Source: Alligator mississippiensis (taxonomy: Eukaryota; Chordata; Crocodylia; Alligatoridae). From it: DNA of 64,000 bases. The stretch is taken from contig NC_081829.1 of assembly GCF_030867095.1 (NCBI RefSeq), positions 54,764,491-54,828,490 of the forward strand, read 5' to 3'. The stretch's first letter is position 1; every line of letters starts with the position of its first letter. The notes below the pieces were generated by a model that saw nothing but the letters and a program-made list of their open reading frames with translations, was not told the DNA's origin and searched no databases. Position numbers and translations under genes: made by a program. Positions 35,301 through 47,300 of the stretch are shown in pieces.

Positions 35301-38300
35301 ACTGACATCCTGTTTCAACTTTATGATGTCAGTTTCAACTTTACAATACTTGATCCAATGCGACACCATACCAGAGAACAAGTTCACTGCGTCGCTCATC
35401 TCCCTGGAGAACATCTGTCCAAACTTCCTTGGACACTATCTTTAAGAAAGCAGACAAGACTCCAGAAAAACCTGGAGCCAAGACTCCTGAGAGGACTCCA
35501 GCCAAGAACCCTTCAAAAAGTCCAACCAAGAGCCTTTCAAAAAGTCCAGCAAAGTCACCTCAAATAAGTCCTTCCAAATCAATATGATTGCTATTTACAA
35601 TATAAATACGTTAATGTAGCTATATTACTCATCTATAATTGATTGAGTACAAAATGCTGCGGTATTTTTAGTGAAAATAGGGTATCGGGTCTTGGTTCAG
35701 GAACCAATCCCCAATTTATAACATTGTTTCTTATGAGAAAATTGGTTCCAAGTTACAATGTTTCAACTTAAGACATGGTTTTCAGGAACCAATTGTGTTG
35801 CAAATCGGAGGACTGCCTTTACTCCTATCCAGGAAAGAAGAAGGCACAGTCCTAATGATACCAAGACTGGAGAATTATTATACAAAAATGAGCATATCTG
35901 CTCTAGATGCTAAGTCCAAAAAGCACTGTTTGGTAATGTATGACTGCAACTCCATGTACTTGCTCTACATATCTCACCTAGTACCATATGTCTGTTAAAG
36001 CCTTTAGATGCTACTTTACTTCTGATCAAAAGGAATCTAATTCCTTGAGGAAGAGGAACATGTGCTAATTTATATAATTCCCAAATACATAATCTAGTAC
36101 ATCTAGGAAGATGTTTTGGTAGAAATAGCCTGATTCTTGACTTTTCTGCATAGGAAACAAAGATTGGGTGATTGCCTGAACTGGTAAATCCTAGTCAGGT
36201 TGTAATATGTTACTACTAATGACATGGCCAGGACTTTTTGTCTGGAGTGAGTAAAGGAAGTCAAATTGGGCAGTTTTACTGTGACAGCTTATACTTTGCC
36301 TATACAATTTATTTTTATTTAAAGGATATTTTTTTCAAAAAAACAGGTCTTCTTACCAAGCATTTCACTTTTACCAAGGTGCTGTGACCAGTAGCTGCCT
36401 AAAACAGCATGGGCAGATCCTTAAAAGAAAAGAAATGATATCAGATAACACTGCATTAAAGATAACTCTTGTTATATAACTATCACAAATTAAAATGTAC
36501 ACAATTATTAAACAAATCAATTACAACATGAGTTGCATTTGGAATATAAATATTTAAGAGCTTGGGGAATAGTTAGAATAACACTTCTGTTAGTAAGGTT
36601 AAGTCTACCATTAACAAGGGAAATTCTTCATGTTTTATTAGGTCTTTCCTCAGACTTCAATGGGAGCTTTGTCTAAATAAAGACTTCATGATTAGCCACA
36701 AATAACAAATGTATATCCTTTGACCAATGCACATCAGTGCTGGCCAACAAATATAATACACTGTAATAAAATAACAAAAGATCACAATAATAGGAATCTA
36801 AACAAATGGAATGATGTTGCTATACAGGACACATACGTGATTATGAAAAAAGAATCTTGAAAACAAGGTTTTTAGATGCAATTTAGAAGTAGAAGTAGGT
36901 GGATTGAAATTAGCATCCAGAAAGAAAAAATTCTATACCCTATGGCTGTTATGACAAAAGCTCAATTGCCTGATAGTTTTGTACATGACTGGAGGAACCA
37001 CCTAAAGGGTTAGGCAACATTTTTTGGCTGGAGTGCCGAAAAAACCCTACAATGTCTACCTTGGAAGGTGTGGGAGTGCTGACATGCCACAGCCCGGAGC
37101 AGCTGTTCGCAGCCTCCCGGCTGCAGCCAGCCCAAGGAGCCTGGTCTGCTTGCAGCAGGGCTTGAAGCCTCCCAGCCGCCTGCTGGGAACAGCCTGGGCT
37201 CCGTGGCTGGCATCAGCTGCTTAGAGCCTGGGCTGGCAGTGGTGTGCTGAGCAAAATGGCCTTGCATGTCATGCTCGGCACGTGTGCTGGGGGTTGCTGA
37301 CCCCTGACTTAAAAGTAAGTGGTGTCACTGAAAAGATACCCACACCAGGATGTGACACAATAAGTTTTCAGAACTCTCACTGAGGACCTCAAAAATTAAT
37401 AGGATCACCTTAAAAGGCAGCTAATATTAAAAAAACAAGACTGTTTGAAACATTATCATCACGACTGTTCCGTTTCACAGGTAAGCATGCTGCTTAGTCT
37501 TGTGCTTTGTTCCTCATGTAAAGTAATCATAATAATCAAGCCACATGGTCAAAAGAACATGTACTGCAGTTATGAAGTCATTACAAGGTAGAACACCACA
37601 ATATAAGACACTTACACAGCTAAAATAATTAATTTGACATTGAGATGTCACTGAAAAGGACAATGTTCATAATTAAAATTCTTCAGCTCTCTTTTCCTAG
37701 CTGTAAAACCATGAAGGAAGAGAAAATATCTTTACAGTGAGGTCACCTGCCCCTCAACAAGACTTCTGTCTTTTCAGGGCTGGCAAGGAGGCACCTAATT
37801 GGCAATCTCAAGCAAGTTTCTTTCCTGAGCAGATACAGTGGTAGCTAGAAAACTTTACTGTAGTATCTTCAGTGGATCCAAGAGCTCAGCAAGATTTTTA
37901 AAAAACTGAAATGAAGATGGACAATACAAATATCTCGAGTTATAATAATAAACATGGAATAAAAAAAGAATAAGAACCTTGGAACTCTGTTCCTTGTATG
38001 CCCTTTAGCATCCTGTAATCAAGGACAAAAAATGCAGTGGCTATAACTACCTTTCAGTTCCTTTGTGGGAACGGGACAAAGTTTATATTGCATGCTATAG
38101 TAGAAGACAAGAAGAACATGTCATGGAATACCAGCAGACAACACATCATAAACAACGATTTTTATACCCGTTCTTTCTTTTTAGAGTGACTGTCCATATT
38201 ATCCATTTTTAGTGAACCATAAGTAATGATCTCAAGCAATCACAGTAAAACTTCTGAAGCAAATTAGTGTAAAACAGTGATGCCAATACATTGAATGTGC

Positions 38301-41300
38301 CAAATGAATCAGGAGTAGCGCTGAGTCAAGATGTTCTGAGGTAGCTGCCATACAAGTTTGAGACTAAAGCGCCCCAAGAGAAGCCGTAGAGGGAGACTGA
38401 GCTCACTGCTCTTCACAGTGACTCACCATCATACCCAGTGAGAACGATCAAAGAAGCCATTTAAATTCTAGTCACCCCAACCTCTATACACTTGTTTTCT
38501 TAGTAGCATTTACAATATGTATGTAGGTGAGAGTATCAACAATAAAAGACCTTCATACCGGTAAAAAAATGAAGTTGTCACAAAAAAATCATAAGGCACC
38601 TGTGCCATTAATAAAGTAATGAATACTTCACGAGAAATGCATGTGAATATATTAGTTTAATAGCCTCTGCCCTTCTTCCTCTTAATGGGAATTCTGTACT
38701 TACGGGATATGAAAAACAAGCAGAAATCTCTGGCCTGATGACGGCAGAAACCTGGACATTTTTTAATGGGTCAGATATCGACTGCAAAAGTTTCCAGCTT
38801 ACTGAGCTAATTCCTGGAGTCTTACAAGGGTAACTCCAAAAGAACGTGAAAAATTTCAATGATGCAAATAGCTATGCAGTGTAAGTTTATAATGAGAGCT
38901 CTTCACATGAACTGAGCCACGAATCAATCCCATGTACACATATGAACACACCTGTAACAGGATCTTCCAGAACTCCATTCCATGGTGCAAAGTATCGAGA
39001 ATAAAAGTCATAATTTTTATGTTTTTCACTCAAACTTCCCTTAAGTGTCAGTATTAGCCCTTTCACCTTTCCTGTCTTCTCAGCTGGCACAAGATCTTGG
39101 GCATTCACTTTTAATTTCTCCAAGACAGACCTTGAATCAAATAAACACAGTGTATTTTAATAATCAGTATTAATGTAAGTGCTGAAAAGTGCCAAATTGA
39201 TACTAACAGAAAAATAATAACCTCTGAGATTGAAAAGCACTTCGGAATTTTTCTGATGAACGTTGTTCCATGAAGTTATTATTTATGAACGCATAAGCAT
39301 AGATAGCCACAAATTCCCCAACATATTCTGTATTAGTAGAATGTACGCCCAGGCAGAATGGTAACATACACTGTGAGATATTTAAAGGCTTTGGTTTTAT
39401 AGCTTATTTAAAAAACCAATACCTCCAGAAACAAAGACTCTTCAAACTGGATCCAGAAAATCATCTGTTTCATCACTAAAACTTCTTCTTATCATCCAGT
39501 TTGTCTTTTAGGGGAGGTATTCAACTCAAATGCAGAGAATGCTTGATCCTGCTTAGCTTGACAGATTCAAAATCATAACAGTCCAGAGACATATACTTAC
39601 AGAATATGGAGATGAAGCATTTTTTAACATCCCCATGTTTCAAAGACAAACATATAAAAAGGACCTGTACATGAGTACTGCTGAATAAACAATTCATACA
39701 CTTCTACAAGAACACTTGTGTCAGATAGTGTCATTTACCTTTCATAAGTATCGCTGAGACGGACTAGGAGTTTTTTTGCGTCAGGAGAATAGCGAAGGTC
39801 TTGAACAACCATATCACCTACTGCTGTCTGGTAAAAGAATGTTAGATAAACCAAACAGAACAGTTAGAAGTCACTAGAGTATGTGATTTATTTTCCCTTT
39901 CATTTTTAAACGCAAATTCAACTACTGTCAGAGAGCTCAGGCAAGGCCTTTCATACAATTCCAGGGTACATGAATACAAGGGAAATACAGGCAAAATGGA
40001 TACATGGAGGTCCTTTGCATCCAGACTGAGGGCTGAATTACAGCTAGGGATTCTGCATGCCAGCATGAAAGGTAGCTCTGGGAATGGGATGAGAGAAAGT
40101 ACACTAGATTGGTCCTTATTATGGCTTCTGACAGACATGAAAAAAAATGTTTTACTGGAAAAGGAAGTTCATTAGTTTGACCCAGCTCCCCAGTGTCTGT
40201 ATAGATCAGGCACTTCAGTGGGGCTTTTTGGCTCTTATCTAATTTTAGCTGATACAGTAAAAGTGAAAAAAAGCCTTGCTGATTCGCCTGATCTAGATTC
40301 ATAGATTGTAAGGCCAGAAGGGACCTTGGAAGATCATCAGATCCAGCCCCCTTCACCAAGCAGGAAAGATAACTGGGGGTCAGGTGACCCCAACTCGGTG
40401 ACTGTCTAGTCTCCTCTTGAAGATTTCCAGGGTAGGTGATTGCACCACCTCTGGAGGGAGCTTACTCCACAGTGTGGAAACCCTATGAAGAAGTTTTTCC
40501 TAAAGTTGAGCCTGAATCGGTCTTCCAGGAGTTTGTGGCCATTACTCCTAGTTCTCCCCTCGGGTGCCCTGGTGAACAGTTGCTCACCAAGCCCTTGGTG
40601 TACTCCCCTAGTGTAACAGTAAGCTGCTACCAGGTCCCCTCTCAGCCTTCTTTTCTTCAGGCTGAAGAGTCCTAGATCCCTCAGCCTTTCTTCGTATGGC
40701 TTGCCATGTAAGACTAATTATATGGGTGCCTCTTCTTTGGACTCTCTCAAGCTTGTCCATGTCCTTGTTAAAGTGTGGTGCCGAGAACTGAAGGCAGTGC
40801 TCCAGCTGCGGTCTCACCAGTGCTGAGTAGAGCGGAAGAATCACCTCCTTGGTTTTGCTGGAGATGCATCAAATGATGCATGCCAGAGTATTATTTGCCC
40901 TACTGGCTACAGCATTACACTGCTGGCTCATATTCATACTGTGATCTCTTATTACCCCCAGGTCCTTTTCATTTGTGGTTCTAGTCAGTTTGGTGCCACC
41001 AAGCCTGTAAATGTGTTGGGGGCTGCTCGTCCCGAGGCGGATCACTTTACATTTCTTGACATTAAACTTCATTAGATTCTGATCCACCCAGCTTGCTAGC
41101 CTGTCTAGGTCCCCCTGTATCTGTAGCTTATCTTCAAGCATGACCATGCTTCCCCATTACTTGGTGTTGTCTGCGAACTTGGTCAGTGAGCTCTTTACCC
41201 CCACATCCAAATCGTTAATATACATGTTGAAAAGTACTGGACCAAGCACCGACCCCTGTGGGACACCGCTACCCATTTCTCGCCAGGATGACACAGATAC

Positions 41301-44300
41301 GTTTGCTACAGATACAGACACTGGGAGAGCCAGGTCAAACTAACATGATGTCTCTTCTGGGCATGTGCTGTGCTAGGTGCAGGGATGCACCAAACTGAAC
41401 GTAAAGTGCCATTTGTTGGGGTTTTTTTCCATGCATGTAAGCAGCCTTTGTGGTTATATTAGACCAAAAGCTGGCACTGAAAGACTGCTATTCAATAAAG
41501 AAGGGCTGGAGTTGAAACCAGAGAAACTGCCACAACCTGGAAGTCCACTGCTAAGTTGGAAAATACATTTTATTCCCTGAATTTCTGCATTTAGATATCT
41601 GCACACAAGAACATAATTTCATATGGAGACATTGTGCACTATTGCAGTCATTTTTCATTCATTTTAACATAAGAAAATATTTATAGCCTTTGAAAAATTA
41701 GTTTGAACAATAGCATACATGTGCCAAAAATTACCTTTACTAGCTCTTCTACTTCCTGAAACTCCTAGAAGAAGCAAACAACATTTGTAAGCAATAGAGG
41801 CATGTTTCTTGAAAGCAACATACAAATATACAACATGGTCTGACCTGTGGGTAAGTTGAATAAAGGGGTAAGTCCAGGACAATATGATCTTTTTCTTGTT
41901 TAGCCTTTAATTCGCCACTCAGTGTTACAAAAGTGAGAGCTGAATTCATGTTTTCTAAAGAAAAAAACATTGCAATATTTGTCATTGAAATAAGAAGTTG
42001 GAGGAATAGGAAAAGAATCTTTATAATTATATGAGTATCACTTTTTAGCATATTTAAATAGCTAGAATCATAAAAAAACATAGAAATGTAGGGCTAAAGG
42101 GACCTCAGGACTTCATCCAAAAGCCTATTGAAGGCAGGATCCTCCCTTTCTAAACCAACCTGGACAAGTGTCTGTCCAACCTTCTCCTAAAAATTTCCAA
42201 GGATGGAGATTCCATAACCTCTTTAGGTAGTCTGTTCTTCCGAATATCCAACCTCAATTTCCCATGCTGAAATTTAAGATAGTTATTCCTTGTCCTGTCC
42301 CCTGTGAATAGTTTGTGTACAACCACCCTCCAGATATTCGAAAACTGTTCTCAGATCCCCCATCAGTCTTTTCTTCTCCAGGCTAAATCCCAGTTCTTTT
42401 AACCTTTCCTCATAACTCATGTTTCCCAGAACTCAAATCACTTTGGGACTATTTCTAATTTGTCTGTGCCTTTTTTTAAATGCGGGGCTCAAAACTGAAG
42501 AGAGTACTCCAGGTGAGGCCTTACTAATATAGCCTATTATGTTATTGGCAGTTTTTGCAACAATGGCATGCTGTTGGCTCATTATAGTCCATAACAGGGG
42601 TGGGCAAAACACTGCCTGAGGGCCAGATCCAGTCTGCCAAGAGATTTTATCCAGCTCACAATGGGTCCCTGTCGCAGGGCACGTCAGTGCCTGGCTCCTA
42701 AGGAGTGAAAACTGCCAGGGAGAGAGCCCTGGCCGAACATAAGGGGGACAGCTGCAGGTTGCTGGGGCAACTAATGGGAGTCAGCTGGCCAGAAGGGGGC
42801 AGGGCCTGGCCCTTATAAAAGCCCAGGGCTGAGGCCAGGCTGCGAGTTCTCTGCCAGCAGCCAGAGAGGCAGGAGCTCCTGGGGGAGAGAGGCGAGAAGC
42901 AACCGCAGGTACAGCCTGAGAGTCAGCTCCAAGATGTTGGAGCAGTATGGCTGTAGCCAGGCAGCTTATAGTTATGTTTCAGCCTAGCGGCTTGTGCTTT
43001 GTTTTGTTCGTTGAACCGGTGGCTTGGGTGAGGCTATTAGGGGTGGAGGCGGCCTCATAGGGGGGCTCACGATAAAGTGAGGACCCCGGCGCCAGTGAGG
43101 GCGCAACCTACTTATAGGGACCTGCAGCAGAGTGCGGGGACCCCGGCGCCCAGGAGGGCGCAGCATATGGGGTGTATAGACCCAGCCCTAGGGAGGGGCA
43201 TTTCTGAAGCCCCAGTGTGGGCGGGGCGAGCTCCCAGGACGGGGGCCATTTTGTAAGCCCTAGGGAGGGGCATTTCCAAAGCCCCAGTGGGGGCGGGGCG
43301 AGCCCCAAAAAGGGGGCAGCATAGTGAGTCTCTGAAAGGGGGCAGAAGAGAGATGACAGCAATTACATCTGCGAGGCTTGGGCTGCGGTATTAGGGGAGG
43401 TTGGAGCCGCAGGGCGCCCCCCCGGCATCGGGGCATTATAATGGGCAGCCTCCCGCTAATTAATTAATTAACATCAAGACGTGGCAGGCGAGAAGGCGGG
43501 CGGTTGCCGCAGGAACAGGTGAGCGGGCCACAACTTGGCTCGGAAGCGATGCCTGTTACAATGGTGCATTGGCCGGGAAGGTTTCGTACGGCAGCGCGCA
43601 GCATTGGACACTGGTTTAGCCGTATCAGGGAACGAATCCTTGGGCCCGGAAAGAGAGAGAGAGGGGAACAGAGGCCCGGCCTAGACCCAGAGTTTCCACC
43701 ACAGGTTGTGGTGTCGCTTCAGCAAGCAATCCAAGGCCTGCGGGAAATCGCTAGGCGACAGGCTCTGTTAGTAGAAATGATGGAAAGCAACCCCACCCGA
43801 CCACTGATCCCGGTAGGGATGTGTGGCTATGTAGCCAAGTGTGACCCTGAGGAGGGAGATGGGCCACCTGCGGTTACGGCGAAAGTAACAATAGAGGGCA
43901 GAATGGTCCGGGCTATGCTAGATTCGGGCTCATTGCAGACCCTGGTGCAGAGCAAGGTGTTACCGGCAGGAGGAAGGGAGATAGTCGATTGTGTACAGGT
44001 GCAATGCTATTGCGGGGACTCCTGTAAGATCGACAGGATAAGGGTCAAGCTTCGGGTAGGTAATAGAGACCGGCAGATGCTAGTAGGGATTGTGGAGCAG
44101 TTACCCTACCCAGTGGTACTGGGTTGCGACTGGCCTGACTTGTTAGGGGAGATAGTTAGGGCAAGGTCGCAGAAGACGGTTGAGGGGTTCGCCGTGGAGA
44201 CGGGACACCCTGAAGAAGCGGCTGAACGAGAGGTGGATGTCGCTGCTCTGTGGGAGGGTGAGCACTTCCAGCTGGAGCAGAGTCGCGAGGCAGATTTTCG

Positions 44301-47300
44301 CCATGCGTTGCATGAACACCTAGCGCAACGAGATGATGAGGTGCTACGGCCCGAACTGATGAGGGTATCACCGAGGTTCGAGGTACAGAACGATCTTCTT
44401 TATCGCATTGAGCGAGGCAAGCCTGGAGAGGAAGAGGTCATGCAACTCCTGGTACCGCGGCAATATCGACAGGTCGTTATGAAGGTGGCCCATGAACTAC
44501 CTATGGGGGGACATTTGGGTCGGGACAAAACTGAAGCACGCATTAGGGCAAGATTCTTTTGGCCCGGACTGCTGAGAGAAGTGGCGAGATATTGCGCCTC
44601 TTGTCCGGTGTGTCAGAAAGCCGACCCGAGGCGCCCCCCAAAGGCCCCTTTAATCCCCATGCCTTTGATGGAGGTTCCGTTCGAACGGGTAGCTGTGGAC
44701 ATTGTGGGGCCACTTCCCCGAAGTAGTACTGGGAACCAGTATATTTTAGTGATACTGGATTATGCGACCAGGTACCCAGAGGCAGTGCCGATGAGGACAA
44801 TATCCGCTCCCAAGGTGGCAAGCGAACTATTGAAAATATTCTCGCGGGTAGGACTCCCCAAAGAGTTGTTAATGGACCAGGGGACGAATTTTACTTCCCG
44901 CGTTTTTGAAGGTGTGAGTAAAGCCCTGGGGATTAAGCATCTGAAGACGATGGTCTATCACCCCCAAACAGACGGGTTGGTGGAACGGTTCAATCAGACG
45001 TTGAAGCAGATGCTAAAGAAGTTTGTGACCGAAAGACCACAAGACTGGGACAAAATGATACCCCCTTTGCTGTTCGCAGTAAGGGAGGCCCCCCAAGCCT
45101 CGACAGGGTTTTCACCCTTTGAACTGTTGTATGGCCGACAGCCCCGGGGGATACTTGATTTGATCAAAGAAGGTTGGGAGGACCAGCAGAACAAAGATCA
45201 GAACTTGATACAATACATGGTACAACTGCGAGAGCGATTGGAGGCTGCTCGCAGTGAAGTCGTGGGCAATCTCAGAAAGGCCCAGCAACGTCAGGCAGGG
45301 TACTATAACCGAGGCGCCCGGGAAAGGAGGTTTGAGGAAGGAGACCGCGTATTAGTTCTGTTACCGGATAGAGAGAGTAAGTGCAGAGTGGGGTCCGTGG
45401 ACTACGAGGTATATCAGGCCGATAGACAAAAGAAGAAGCAGATATATCATGTCAACCTGCTGAAGAAATGGGAAGAGCGGGAGTGTATGTATTTAGCTGC
45501 TCAGCCCGAGGAGCTAGATCTAGGACCCTCCTTGACAGAGGAGAGCAGACCAGGCGACGTAGAGCTCGCGTCGAGATTATCAAAGGACCAGAGGGAACAG
45601 GCTGCCAAGCTAATCAGGGAGTTCGCAGACGTGTTCCAGGAAGTGCCCGGGGAAGCTCAGGGTGTGGTACACCGGATAGAAACTCCTCCAGGCCAGGTGA
45701 TCAGGGAGAGCTGGAGACGGATTCCCCAAGGGCTACAGAGTCAGATAAAAGCCGAGATTGAAATGATGTTGGAGAAGGGCGTCATATGCAGGTCCCACAG
45801 TGACTGGCGGAGCCCCCATTGTCGTAGTACCCAAACCGGACGGGAAGATTCGGCTATGCGTAGATTTCCGGAAAGTAAATGCGGTGGCGAAGTTTGACGC
45901 CTACCTCATGCCGAGAGTAGACGAACTGGTAGAGAACATCGGGCAGGCCCGCTATATCTCCACTCTAGACCTGACAAAGGGCTATTGGCAGGTGCCACTG
46001 GCCCCAGAGGACCAAGAGAAGAGTCCTTCGCAACACCATGGGGGCTCTTCCAGTTCCAACGCATGCCGTTTGGACTCCATGGAGCTGCAGCCACCTTCCA
46101 ACAGTTGATGGACAGGGTTTTGGCCCCACATAGGGATTATGCTGCAGCATATAGAGATGATATTATCATCTATACGGAAGAGTGGGCAGACCACCTCCAA
46201 GCACTCAGGGCGGTGATACGTGACCTGAGACGGGTCGGGCTGACAGCCAACCCGACAAAATGTACCATAGGAAAGGAAGAAACACCGTATCTGGGCTTCC
46301 TAGTAGGAAGCGGGAAAGTGAGACCACTATTAAACAAAGTGGCGGCTTTACAAAGGTACCAAGCGCCCCAATCTAAAAAACAAGTGAGGGCCTTCCTGGG
46401 GCTAGCCAATTATTATAGAAGGTTCGTACCCCACTTGGCAGATATAGTGGTGCCGTTGACAGAGATGACTAAAGCGAAGGCACCAGCCAAGGTAAGATGG
46501 ACGCCAGAGGCGGAGAGAGCCTTCCAAACAGTGAAAGAAGCGTTATGCCTGCAACCTCTGTTATATACCCCCGACTTTAATAGACACTTTTTGGTACAGA
46601 CCGATGCGTCCGAAGCGGCGATTGGAGCGGTATTGATCCAGGTGGAAGGGGAGGAAGAGCACCCCATAGCCTATATAAGTAGGAGATTGCATCCCCCGGA
46701 GCGGAGGTATGCCACGATAGAGAAAGAATGTTTGGCTATCAAGTGGGCCGTGGAGACATTCCGCTACTACTTGCTGGGAAGACAATTCACACTGCTTACA
46801 GACCACGCGCCCCTCCGCTGGTTACAGAACATGAAAACGGACAACTCTAGGTTGATGCGATGGGCCCTGAGTTTGCAACCCTATTATTTTGAAATAAAAC
46901 ATCACCCGGGCAATCAGAATGTAAGTGCGGATTTCCTCTCGAGGCAGTATGAGGAGGAAGGAGGGCCGAGAAGAACAAGAAAACCGCGACCAAGAAAAAA
47001 AAAGGGGGGGGGTCGATCCTTTTTGTGAATAATCAGGGGCCAAGAAATGGACTCCTAGCTGAAGGATAGGCCTAGTTAGCACCTTACCAGGGATGGCTAG
47101 AGTGGGGGGACTGCCCGCGGCGGAGTAACTCCCGAGAAATCCCACACGGTGCGCCCTGGGGAAAAGGCGAGCAGGAGGCGCCTTAAAACCTCCGCCACTC
47201 ATAAGAAAGACGCCGGGTACCAGAAGAAAGGCCAGGAAGAGCCGCCGAGTCCAACTGGATTTAAAGTGAATGAAGATCTACCTCGGCGAGTGCAGATCTT

